Part shown: positions 7,210-13,279 of the stretch, piece by piece
Numbering within the stretch: position 1 is the first letter of the stretch
Layout of the letters: each line of letters starts with the position of its first letter
Origin: Phycisphaerales bacterium
GTDB taxonomy: Bacteria > Planctomycetota > Phycisphaerae > Sedimentisphaerales > Anaerohalosphaeraceae
Direction of reading: 5' to 3'
Assembly (NCBI GenBank): GCA_003152975.1
Contig: PMBP01000274.1
Location: forward strand, 2,649-15,927
DNA length: 13,279 nt
The notes under the pieces: model-generated
Told to the model about the DNA's origin: nothing
Databases searched by the model: none
Seen by the model: only the letters and a program-made list of their open reading frames with translations
Made by a program: the position numbers and the translations under genes

Positions 7210-7872
7210 ATGGGGCGAAGAAAACGGAATATCGGGGTGCGCAGGGCGATGAGCCGACGGCGGAGAAATCTGCTGGCGGTGGTGGTGATTGTCCTGCTGG
7301 CCTTGCTGGGAATGATGGATCGGCGATTCGGCGGGGGATTGCGCCAGAGTATCTCGCACTGGGGAGGGGATTGGGACGAGTATTCGAAGTACCATAACCG
7401 GTCATTCCCTGTCGTGCATGTCGTCGATGGCGACACGCTGGACCTGGGAATCCCCGATGGAACGCATCCCACAACGCGGGTACGGCTGCTGGGGATCGAC
7501 ACGCCGGAAAAGCGGATCGGTGACACTCCCGCGGCGTACTACGGCCCGGAGGCAACCGAGTATACAACGGGTATTGCCCTGGGGCGGGAGGTAACGGTGC
7601 TGCTGGACACGATCGGCGATGTGCGGGACAAATATGGCCGATTGCTGGCGTACATCCGGTTGCCCGACGGGAGCATCCTCAGCGAGCAGCTCATCGGCAA
7701 CGGATACGGCTATGCCGACCTGCGGTTTAGGCACAGCCATTTCGACGCGTATGTCGCGCTGCAGCAGCGGGCGATGGACAGCAAGGCGGGCCTGTGGTCC
7801 AAGGTCCGGCGCGATCAATTGCCGCCGTGGCTGCAACGGGAACGGCCGGACCTGCTCAAGAAGGTCCGCTGA
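7210..7872 (+). CDS. Membrane-anchored thermonuclease-fold (SNase, PF00565) protein
   Basis: A Staphylococcal-nuclease-family protein, 220 residues from the ATG chosen. A very basic N-terminus (RRKR, RRRR) leads into one hydrophobic helix at about 20-36, then a linker and the SNase domain at about 68-200. By topology rules the helix should anchor the protein with the domain outside the cytoplasm. Family active-site residues are all present: D73 and D75 in VVDGDT, R92, D97 and E100 in VRLLGIDTPEK, and R144 in DKYGRLLAY. It is therefore likely an active calcium-dependent nuclease hydrolysing DNA or RNA, perhaps for nutrient scavenging. Start choice is uncertain: the ATG at 7210 has a weak signal, with GGAG 14 bases upstream. 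In-frame alternatives are TTG 7150, GTG 7237 and ATG 7249; the last two keep the anchor. Convergent with the next gene across a 6-base gap. Confidence 0.88.
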   Translation: MGRRKRNIGVRRAMSRRRRNLLAVVVIVLLALLGMMDRRFGGGLRQSISHWGGDWDEYSKYHNRSFPVVHVVDGDTLDLGIPDGTHPTTRVRLLGIDTPEKRIGDTPAAYYGPEATEYTTGIALGREVTVLLDTIGDVRDKYGRLLAYIRLPDGSILSEQLIGNGYGYADLRFRHSHFDAYVALQQRAMDSKAGLWSKVRRDQLPPWLQRERPDLLKKVR

Positions 7873-7878
7873 GGACGA

Positions 7879-9084
7879 TCACTTTCCGCTGCTGACCTGC
7901 CGCACGGCCTCGAGGACGGCGGGCTTGCCGGCGACACCTTCCCAGTTATAGACGCAGATGAAGCGGCACTTGGGATCGGCGAGGGATTTCTCGATCGCGG
8001 TTTTCCATTCGGCCGTATCGTCGGGTTTCTGGAGTAGCCATTCGGCGGCGGCCCAGAACGGGGCTTCCGAGGATCGAAGGACGCCCTGCACCCCCCTGTC
8101 GTTGGCGGGATTGTCGGCGTAGCGATAGAAGCTCCAGCCGGGACAGGAATAGCGGTTCAGTGCCGTCAAATAAAGCCGCTCGCTATCCTTCCATCCTGCC
8201 GAGTGCGTGAAAATTCGTTCGCGGGGGAAACCGGCCTCGGCGACGACGCGGGCGAGATCTTCCAGATGGCAGGCGACAACCCGGCAGAGGTCGTCTTCGG
8301 TGATTGCGCCGGAGGAACGGATCCCGGCCGAGCGGACCGAGGCGTAGCCGATCTGGACCTGGCCGCGGGCCAGGACATCGTCGGTCTTCAGGCCTGTCTG
8401 CGGGTCCTTCGAGGCAGGCTGACCCAGCATCTCATTGCCGCCGGGATAATACCAGGCGTTGACGCCGATAGAGCTTTCCCAGCCGACATTGATCCCGATC
8501 AGCAGGTCCTTCTGGTCGGGCGGCAGCGACTGCCACCAGTTCAGGATAATCGGGAGCATCAAAGCCATCTTGTCGTGACAGGCCTTGCGATACTTCGGGC
8601 TAAACAGGTTCGGCGGCGGAAGGATGCGGATCTGGCTGCCCCAGTTGCGCCACGCGATGCGGATAGCGTTGTCCGGCGACCAGCCGGTCCACTCTACATT
8701 GGTGCGGTTGGCCGGATCGTAGCCGGGCTTGGCCGGGTCCCACCAGTTCCACAGCTCCGGCGCCGCCGACCACCAGTTCTCGCCGTCGAGCTTGATGAGG
8801 ACCGGCGTGCGGGTCTGGCCGGCGGCATCGAGGAACCGCCGCAGGGACTCGAGGGTGTCGGCATCGGAGGTGTTCAGATAAGAGAAAATGAAAGCGACCC
8901 TGACGCGGCGGCGAGAATCGGATGATGCAGGGAACAGGTTGGTGATCTCGGCCAACCCCTGCGGGGTGATCGACTGAGGGCGATTCTGATTGAAGGCCAG
9001 GCCGGGGGTTCGATTGAAGAGGATGTACTGGGCCGGATCCCCGGCCAGACAGGACAACAACAGGCACATCCACGATGCAGTCAT
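7879..9084 (-). CDS. Putative secreted TIM-barrel glycosidase-like protein, unnamed family
   Basis: A 401-residue protein whose family I cannot name. It begins with a short hydrophobic stretch (WMCLLLSCLAG, residues 5-15), a possible weak signal peptide, or lipoprotein signal with C12. The body looks like an aromatic-rich (beta/alpha)8 glycosidase: strand-like VRVAFIFSYL near 61-70, PVLIKLDGENWW at 94-105, LLIGINVGWESS at 194-205, IFTHSAGW at 291-298, and FICVYNWEG at 375-383 near the C-terminus. E203 in GWESS, E102 in DGENWW and E382 in NWEG are candidate catalytic acids; which ones act is not known. The ATG at 9084 has GGGAG (9093-9097, minus strand) 8 bases upstream, a good start. It is divergent from pgi and convergent with the nuclease gene. 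Glycosidase function is inferred from fold-like features and the CAZyme-rich surroundings. Confidence 0.7.
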   Translation of the reverse strand: MTASWMCLLLSCLAGDPAQYILFNRTPGLAFNQNRPQSITPQGLAEITNLFPASSDSRRRVRVAFIFSYLNTSDADTLESLRRFLDAAGQTRTPVLIKLDGENWWSAAPELWNWWDPAKPGYDPANRTNVEWTGWSPDNAIRIAWRNWGSQIRILPPPNLFSPKYRKACHDKMALMLPIILNWWQSLPPDQKDLLIGINVGWESSIGVNAWYYPGGNEMLGQPASKDPQTGLKTDDVLARGQVQIGYASVRSAGIRSSGAITEDDLCRVVACHLEDLARVVAEAGFPRERIFTHSAGWKDSERLYLTALNRYSCPGWSFYRYADNPANDRGVQGVLRSSEAPFWAAAEWLLQKPDDTAEWKTAIEKSLADPKCRFICVYNWEGVAGKPAVLEAVRQVSSGK

Positions 9085-9208
9085 AGAGCAAACTCCCGAT
9101 TCAAGATTCGTTGCCGGCTATGTTCGCATGAATCGGCCGATCCGGCAAGGGCAAAACAGATATTGAATCTCCTATGCCTTCAACCCATTCGATGGACCGA
9201 CTGAACCC

Positions 9209-9237
9209 TTGACGATTCGATCGATGGGGGGTAAAGT
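9209..9237 (+). promoter_or_regulatory. Promoter of pgi-manC
   Basis: TTGACG (9209-9214), a 17-base spacer and TAAAGT (9232-9237) fit a sigma70-type promoter. The predicted start near 9244 gives a leader of about 34 bases before pgi. The rest of the 193-base divergent spacer (9085-9277) shows no gene and no clear minus-strand promoter. Confidence 0.55.
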
Positions 9238-9265
9238 GATGGAGTTCAAATGAAATTGATTTTCG

Positions 9266-9280
9266 AAAGGAATGATTGTG
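9266..9280 (+). promoter_or_regulatory. Ribosome-binding site that favours a GTG start for pgi
   Basis: AAAGGA occupies 9266-9271 and touches the ATG at 9272, leaving no spacing. The in-frame GTG at 9278 lies 6 bases after AAAGGA, which is a workable distance. The GTG is therefore the better start. Confidence 0.6.
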
Positions 9281-10687
9281 ACCCAAGCGAATATCAGTTT
9301 GTACTACAAGAATGTCACGGCCGAGGTCCTGGGGCCGGAACACGGGATCAACCGGGACCAGTTTTCGGAAATAGCAGCCAAGACGACCGCGGCGATCGAG
9401 AAGGTCAACCAGGTCCGCGCGGCCGGCAAGACGCCCTATCGGGACCTGCCGTACAAGGCCGCGTATGCGGCCTCGGCCAAGAAACTGGCGGCCGAGATCG
9501 CCGGGGCCTGCGAAAATTTCGTCGTGCTGGGGATCGGCGGCTCGGCGCTGGGCAATATCGCGTTGCAGACGGCGCTGAACCCCTACCTCTACAACACCGA
9601 CGACAAGCAACGCAAGGGCCCGCGATTGTTCGTGCTCGACAATGTCGATCCGGCGCAGCTTGGCTCGTTCCTGGACTGGATCGGCGACAAGCTGGATCGG
9701 ACCTGGTTCAATGTCATCAGCAAGAGCGGCCGCACGGCCGAGACCGCGGCACAGTACCTGATCCTCCAGCAGATGCTGCAGGAGCGGCTGGGACCGGCCG
9801 GATTCCGGGAACATGTCATCGCGACGACCGACCCAAAGAAGGGCACCATGCGGCAGATCACCGACAAGTACGGCTTCCGTTCGTTGGTCGTGCCGGACGG
9901 CGTGGGCGGGCGGTTCAGCGTGCTGAGCCCCGTGGGCCTCTTGAGCGCTGCCGTCTGCGGGATCGACATCGACGAGTTGCTGGCTGGCGCCGCGGATATG
10001 AACCAGCGGGTCAAGAACACGGGCTTTTTTGCCAATCCGGCGGCGATTCTGGCGGGCGTAAACCATCACTTTTATCAGCGAGGCAAGCGGATCTCCGTGA
10101 TGATGCCCTATGCGTACGGCCTCAAGGACCTGTCGGACTGGTACCGCCAGCTCTGGGCGGAAAGTCTCGGCAAGGCCAAGAATATCCATGGCGAGATGGT
10201 GTTCGTCGGCCCCACGCCTGTCAAGGCGCTGGGCGCGACCGACCAGCACAGCCAGGTGCAGCTCTACCGCGAAGGACCCAATGACAAGATTTTCACTTTC
10301 CTGCAGGTCCAGGAATTCGCCCGGGACCTGACGATCGGGCCGGCGCCGGATTGTGCGCCGGAGCTGGGGTACCTCGCCGGCGCCAAGATGTCCAAGCTGA
10401 TCAACTGCGAAAAGCTGGCGACCGAGTATGCTCTCGTCAAGGACCTGCGGCCGTGCATGACGATCCTGTTTGAGCGGGTCGATGCGCGGACGGTTGGGCA
10501 ATTTCTGTATCTGTATGAAGTGGCCACCTCCATCGCGGGGCGGCTGTTCGAGATCGACGCATACGATCAGCCGGCCGTCGAGCTGGGCAAGGATGCGACG
10601 ATGGCCCTGATGGGGCACCCGGACTACGCGGCGATGGTGGCCAAAATCCAGCCGATCGCGACGATGGATCCGGCGTACCGGATTTGA
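9278..10687 (+). CDS. pgi: Glucose-6-phosphate isomerase
   Basis: Cytoplasmic enzyme interconverting glucose 6-phosphate and fructose 6-phosphate in glycolysis, gluconeogenesis and sugar-nucleotide supply. It has 469 residues from the GTG start (471 from the ATG at 9272), close to the compact Bacillus-type enzymes. It shows VLGIGGSALGN, the SIS-domain sugar-phosphate loop ISKSGRTAET, and GGRFSVLSPVGLL. Catalytic positions are present: E295 in QLWAESLGK, H324 in TDQHSQVQLY and K438 in QPAVELGK. It is first of a two-gene unit: manC begins 8 bases after the stop and its Shine-Dalgarno overlaps the stop codon. The pairing suggests channelling of fructose 6-phosphate towards GDP-mannose. The intermediate steps (mannose-6-phosphate isomerase, phosphomannomutase) are not encoded here. 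Confidence 0.96.
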   Translation: MTQANISLYYKNVTAEVLGPEHGINRDQFSEIAAKTTAAIEKVNQVRAAGKTPYRDLPYKAAYAASAKKLAAEIAGACENFVVLGIGGSALGNIALQTALNPYLYNTDDKQRKGPRLFVLDNVDPAQLGSFLDWIGDKLDRTWFNVISKSGRTAETAAQYLILQQMLQERLGPAGFREHVIATTDPKKGTMRQITDKYGFRSLVVPDGVGGRFSVLSPVGLLSAAVCGIDIDELLAGAADMNQRVKNTGFFANPAAILAGVNHHFYQRGKRISVMMPYAYGLKDLSDWYRQLWAESLGKAKNIHGEMVFVGPTPVKALGATDQHSQVQLYREGPNDKIFTFLQVQEFARDLTIGPAPDCAPELGYLAGAKMSKLINCEKLATEYALVKDLRPCMTILFERVDARTVGQFLYLYEVATSIAGRLFEIDAYDQPAVELGKDATMALMGHPDYAAMVAKIQPIATMDPAYRI

Positions 10688-10695
10688 GGCCCAAG

Positions 10696-11820
10696 ATGAT
10701 GGCCAAGCCAAACGGCCCGGCGAAGGGCGGAACGGATTTTGTGGTTATCATGGCCGGCGGCGCGGGGCGGCGGCTGTGGCCGTTGAGCCGGCTGAATCGG
10801 CCCAAGCACCTGCTGCCGCTGTTCGGCGGAAAGAGCTTGATGCAATTGTGTTACCAGCGCGTATCGGGGCTGGTCGAGCCGGAGCGGATTCTCGTCCTGA
10901 CCAATCGGCTTTTCGTCGACGCCATCCGCAAGGCGATTCCGGAGTTGCCCAAGGATAATCTGGTCGCCGAACCGGAGATTCGCGACACGGCCGCGGCGAT
11001 CGGACTGGCGGCGACGATCGTCAGCAGCGCCAGCCCCGACGCGGTGATGGCGGTGGTGACGGCTGACCAGCTCATCGAGCCGGCGAAGGATTTTCGCACT
11101 GCCGCCCGGGATGCCCTGCGATTCGTCCACGACCACCCGCAGGCAATGGTCACCTTCGCCGTCAAGCCCACCTTTGCCAGCACGCAGTTTGGGTACATCA
11201 AGCTTGGCCCGGCGACGAAGTACGACGGCTGCGTCAATGCCGTATCCCCGGTGGTGGCGTTCAGGGAAAAACCCAACGAGGCCACAGCTCAGCAGTATTT
11301 CGCCGACGGCGGCTTCGCGTGGAACAGCGGCATGTTCGTCTGGAAGGCGGCGACGATCCTGGGGCACCTGCGGGCCAATCTGCCTGCGGCGGTCGAACCG
11401 CTGGAGGCGATCGGCAAGGCGTGGAAGGGCCGCGGACGGGCCAAGGCCCTGGCCGAGTGGTTCGGCAAGATCCCGAAAATCAGCATCGACTATGCCGTCA
11501 TGGAAAAGGCCCCGCAGGTCCATGCGATCCGGCTGGATTGCCGGTGGCACGACCTGGGGTCGTTTGTGGCGCTGGCCGAGGTGATCGACCTGGACGAGCG
11601 GCGAAACCTGGTCGTGGCCGAGAACCGCGAGTTGCTCGATTCCCGCGACAACATCATCGTCAGCGGCCAGCCCGGCCATCTTGTCGCGTGCATCGGCGTA
11701 AAGAACATGCTGGTCGTTCACAGTGCCGACGCGACGCTGGTCTGCCCGATCGAAGAGGCCGGCCGGCTCAAGGAACTGCTTGACCGGATCCAACAAAACG
11801 CCGGCGAAAAATATCTGTAA
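10696..11820 (+). CDS. manC: Mannose-1-phosphate guanylyltransferase
   Basis: Cytoplasmic nucleotidyltransferase that makes GDP-mannose from mannose 1-phosphate and GTP, for surface polysaccharides and as precursor of GDP-fucose and GDP-rhamnose. It has 374 residues, the single-domain type without the phosphomannose isomerase fusion. The N-terminal loop is IMAGGAGRRLWPLSR (18-32) with PK at 36-37. Further family motifs are VTADQLI, FREKP (189-193), WNSGMFVW (209-216), DYAVMEKA (265-272) and WHDLGSF (284-290). GAGG (10686-10689), overlapping the pgi TGA, lies 6 bases from the ATG at 10696 and 9 from the ATG at 10699, so either may start the protein. Coupled translation with pgi is likely. The nucleotide sugar made (GDP-mannose rather than another NDP-sugar) is assigned from family pattern. 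Confidence 0.9.
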   Translation: MMAKPNGPAKGGTDFVVIMAGGAGRRLWPLSRLNRPKHLLPLFGGKSLMQLCYQRVSGLVEPERILVLTNRLFVDAIRKAIPELPKDNLVAEPEIRDTAAAIGLAATIVSSASPDAVMAVVTADQLIEPAKDFRTAARDALRFVHDHPQAMVTFAVKPTFASTQFGYIKLGPATKYDGCVNAVSPVVAFREKPNEATAQQYFADGGFAWNSGMFVWKAATILGHLRANLPAAVEPLEAIGKAWKGRGRAKALAEWFGKIPKISIDYAVMEKAPQVHAIRLDCRWHDLGSFVALAEVIDLDERRNLVVAENRELLDSRDNIIVSGQPGHLVACIGVKNMLVVHSADATLVCPIEEAGRLKELLDRIQQNAGEKYL

Positions 11821-11830
11821 CAATTCAGAT

Positions 11831-11858
11831 TGTCATTCCCACGAAAGCGGGAATCCAG
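11831..11858 (+). repeat. dRS3/REP-like dispersed palindrome
   Basis: The core ATTCCCACGAAAGCGGGAAT (11835-11854) fits the ATTCCC-N8-GGGAAT pattern of the 20-bp dRS3 repeat of Neisseria. Close relatives with a perfect ATTCCCGC-GAAA-GCGGGAAT stem-loop are scattered through many bacterial genomes. This copy has A for G at 11841, giving one A-C mismatch in the stem. Its reverse strand reads DSRFRGND in one frame, a peptide often seen in spurious annotations of this repeat. The family identification is from memory. Confidence 0.75.
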
Positions 11859-11880
11859 TTTGTTATATATTCCCGTTTTT
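11848..11880 (+). terminator. Terminator-like hairpin built from the repeat, after manC
   Basis: CGGGAAT (11848-11854), the right arm of the palindrome, can also pair with ATTCCCG (11869-11875), leaving a 14-base loop and followed directly by TTTTT (11876-11880). The 7-bp stem plus T-run resembles a weak intrinsic terminator for pgi-manC. It competes with the repeat's own hairpin for the GGGAAT arm. Confidence 0.5.
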
Positions 11881-11925
11881 AATATTCGAGATTGTTTAGA
11901 ATTTAGAATTTCGTGCTTAGGATTT
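11881..11925 (+). repeat. AT-rich interspersed intergenic repeat reaching into the ruvX start region
   Basis: A sharply AT-rich block with internal direct repeats: TTTAGAA at 11895-11901 and again at 11902-11908, then TTCGTGCTTAGGATTT. It is quite unlike the GC-rich genes on both sides. Similar TTAGAATTT-type strings are, as I recall, common intergenic repeats in planctomycete and related metagenome assemblies. Copies elsewhere in the genome cannot be checked here. Confidence 0.45.
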
Positions 11926-11933
11926 TTCCTTTG
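11919..11933 (+). promoter_or_regulatory. Ribosome-binding site and TTG start of ruvX
   Basis: AGGA (11919-11922) lies 8 bases before the TTG at 11931, which opens the family-typical MRYLAVDYG. The alternative GTG at 11913 would add six residues (MLRIFP) and lacks a Shine-Dalgarno. I therefore start at the TTG. Confidence 0.6.
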
Positions 11934-12353
11934 CGGTATCTGGCGGTGGATTATGGTCGAAAGCGAACGGGGCTGGCCCTCTGCGACGAGGGCGAGACGA
12001 TGGCCTCGCCGCTGGTTGTGGTCGAGGGCACGACCGGCCTGATCGAACGGATCAAGCAGACCCTCGCCCGCGAAAAGATCGGAGCAATCGTGCTGGGCCT
12101 GCCGCTGAACATGGACGGCACCGAGGGCCCGCAGGCTGCGGAGGTCCGGACCTTTGGCGGGCTTCTCCAACAACGGCTGAAGGTTCCCGTGAAATTTTTC
12201 GACGAGCGGCTCAGCAGCTTTGATGCCGAAGAGAAACTCGTCGGGATGGACCTGACGCGAGGGAAAAAGAAAAAACGCCTGGACGCAATCGCCGCCGCGG
12301 CCTTCCTGCAGGCGTTTCTCGATTCCCGCAGAAAGGCCGACAGCGGCGGCTGA
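11931..12353 (+). CDS. ruvX: RuvX/YqgF family putative Holliday junction resolvase / pre-16S rRNA nuclease
   Basis: Small RNase H-fold nuclease, 140 residues from the TTG start, as is usual for the family. Members are implicated in maturation of the 5' end of 16S rRNA and were first proposed as Holliday junction resolvases. The acidic active-site residues expected for the fold are seen: D7 in AVDYGRKRTG, E92 (or D91) in FFDERLSS, and D118 in RLDAIAAAAFLQ. The GLPLNMDG loop (57-63) is the family's phosphate-binding signature. A basic segment GKKKKR (111-116) comes just before the last acid. The start lies at the edge of an AT-rich repeat that supplies its ribosome-binding site. It may be transcribed by read-through from pgi-manC past the weak hairpin, or from a promoter I could not identify. 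The stop lies 6 bases from the convergent fucosidase gene. Confidence 0.93.
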   Translation: MRYLAVDYGRKRTGLALCDEGETMASPLVVVEGTTGLIERIKQTLAREKIGAIVLGLPLNMDGTEGPQAAEVRTFGGLLQQRLKVPVKFFDERLSSFDAEEKLVGMDLTRGKKKKRLDAIAAAAFLQAFLDSRRKADSGG

Positions 12354-12359
12354 TTTCCG

Positions 12360-13279
12360 TTATTTCGCCAACGGGGCCAACTCGATTCGCCAGACATTGA
12401 TGGCCTTCCACGCGGCCGGATCGGCGGCACGGAGGACGAGGTGGTAGATGCCGGGCTTGTCGAAGTTCAGCTTGCCCAGATCAACCCAGCTACCCTTGTC
12501 CCAGGTACCCGAAGAGGGAACCTCGGCGGTTGTCGAGGGGCCCGGGAGGACTTCGACGGTCACCTTCGAAGCGCCGGCGGCCGCGGCGAACTCCCCGCGA
12601 AGCATGTAGGTTCCGGCCTGCTTGATCGAGACCAGCCAGTGGGCCTTGTCCTGGGCCGAATCCCAAAAACCGATATTTTTGGCCAGATCCCCCTTCTTTT
12701 CCGTATTGATCTTGTCGCCTTCGAGGGCGGCACCTTCAGCCGTCAGCGCCACCGCTCCCGGCTGGTCAAACTGGGCCGATGGATGTAGCGAAACCGTAAA
12801 GCCGGTCAACTGGAAGGTCCAGGCTGGACCGACGGGCCGCTTGTCTTCGGGTAGGTCGGGCACAGTGATCACCAGTTGCTTGTCGGCATTGACGGTGTAC
12901 TCGATCTTGCCGTCGTAGCCGAGCATGCGGATCTTGGCCTCGGGCGCGGCCGAATCGACCTGGACGGACCGCAGCGTCAGCGATTGTCCCGGCCAGCCGA
13001 GAGCGAAGGCGTTGAGGACCTTGTCATCCTTGGAGCGGGTGTAGCGGATGTCCTGGCTGGAGTAGGCGAAGTCTTCCTTGAAGTTGCCGCCGCCGGCCTT
13101 GACGGCCCCCTCGCCAAAAGTCAGCCACGGCCGGGTCGCGTAGATCGCCTCGCCGTTGACGGCCATCCACGCGGCCACCTTTTCCAGCATCTGTTCGACT
13201 TCGGGATCCAGCGAACCATCGGGCCGCTGAACGACATTGAGCAGCAGGTTGCCGTTCTTGCTGACGATGTCGATGAGCA
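12360..13279 (-). CDS. GH29 alpha-L-fucosidase, C-terminal part, 5'-truncated by window edge
   Basis: Probable secreted alpha-L-fucosidase releasing fucose from polysaccharides or glycans. The frame stays open through the window edge, so only the last 305 residues are visible and the catalytic nucleophile lies outside. The visible start (LIDIVSKNGNLLLNVVQRPDG, then VNGEAIYATRPW at 41-51) is the characteristic end of the GH29 barrel. The in-frame ATG at 13190 (MLEKV) is therefore internal. A beta-sandwich follows (about 72-165; DIRYTRSKDDKVLNAFALGWPG), as in other GH29 enzymes. An extra module of about 125 residues at the end (from about 180: DKINTEKKGDLAKNIGFWD, later WVDLGKLNFDKPGIYHLVLRA) looks like a carbohydrate-binding sandwich, an unassigned addition. 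Convergent with ruvX. Confidence 0.88.
   Translation of the reverse strand, partial: LIDIVSKNGNLLLNVVQRPDGSLDPEVEQMLEKVAAWMAVNGEAIYATRPWLTFGEGAVKAGGGNFKEDFAYSSQDIRYTRSKDDKVLNAFALGWPGQSLTLRSVQVDSAAPEAKIRMLGYDGKIEYTVNADKQLVITVPDLPEDKRPVGPAWTFQLTGFTVSLHPSAQFDQPGAVALTAEGAALEGDKINTEKKGDLAKNIGFWDSAQDKAHWLVSIKQAGTYMLRGEFAAAAGASKVTVEVLPGPSTTAEVPSSGTWDKGSWVDLGKLNFDKPGIYHLVLRAADPAAWKAINVWRIELAPLAK

Noticed and set aside
9073..9084. Lipoprotein signal (LLSC lipobox) in the unnamed barrel protein.
   Set aside because: The n-region has no positive charge and the hydrophobic stretch is very short, so I mention it only as a possibility.
9120..9200. Minus-strand promoter for the unnamed barrel gene (TTGAAG, 15 bases, TATCTG read on the minus strand).
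   Set aside because: The -10 matches at only 3 of 6 positions and the spacing is short; not distinguishable from chance.
11718..12173. Minus-strand open frame of 151 codons spanning the manC-ruvX spacer.
   Set aside because: It translates the dispersed repeats (DSRFRGND, HEILNSK) and antisense parts of manC and ruvX; a spurious frame.
1..13279. CRISPR arrays, tRNA or rRNA genes, transposases, phage genes, toxin-antitoxin or known defence systems.
   Set aside because: No spaced direct repeats, RNA-gene signatures or matching protein motifs were seen on either strand.

Overview
The window looks like chromosomal DNA from a GC-rich, polysaccharide-degrading bacterium. My best guess is Planctomycetota (Phycisphaerae-like), with Verrucomicrobiota, Kiritimatiellota or Lentisphaerota as alternatives. 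The guess rests on several large secreted-type glycoside hydrolases scattered among housekeeping genes, on GTG and TTG starts, and on AT-rich interspersed repeats in the spacers. No rRNA, tRNA or other marker gene is present to settle the taxonomy.

Layout, left to right. (1) Positions 1-3462 (+) hold the 3' part of a GH106-like alpha-L-rhamnosidase. (2) At 3564-5592 (+) a strong promoter-like sequence sits directly on the ATG of a small two-helix membrane protein. A secreted GH39-like glycosidase follows one base after it, probably in the same operon. (3) At 5593-7117 (+) an apparently single-gene lysC unit (aspartate kinase) has its own promoter, a hairpin at the predicted 5' end of the leader and a textbook intrinsic terminator. 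Inside the gene, a well-placed Shine-Dalgarno plus ATG at codon 247 could give a separate ACT-domain beta subunit. (4) At 7210-7872 (+) there is a membrane-anchored thermonuclease-fold (SNase) protein. Convergent with it, at 7879-9084 (-), is a secreted TIM-barrel-like protein of a family I cannot name. (5) At 9209-11820 (+) a promoter precedes the pgi-manC pair: glucose-6-phosphate isomerase, then mannose-1-phosphate guanylyltransferase with its Shine-Dalgarno overlapping the pgi stop. (6) The 110-base spacer at 11821-11930 is mostly interspersed repeat. It holds a dRS3/REP-like palindrome, a terminator-like hairpin that reuses half of it, and an AT-rich repeat containing the Shine-Dalgarno of (7) ruvX/yqgF, which probably starts at a TTG (11931-12353, +). 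(8) Convergent with ruvX is the 3' part of a GH29 alpha-L-fucosidase (12360-13279, -) that runs off the window.

Working together: the glycosidases point to scavenging of deoxysugar-rich polysaccharides (rhamnose, fucose, possibly xylose or other pentoses). Pgi and ManC lie on the route towards GDP-mannose, used for the cell's own surface glycans. There is no SusC/D pair, sulfatase, transporter or regulator here, so this is not a classical polysaccharide utilisation locus. I found no CRISPR array, phage, transposase, toxin-antitoxin or defence system. The most interesting signals are regulatory: the internal lysC start, the leaderless-type promoter, and the repeat-built terminator and ribosome-binding site between manC and ruvX.
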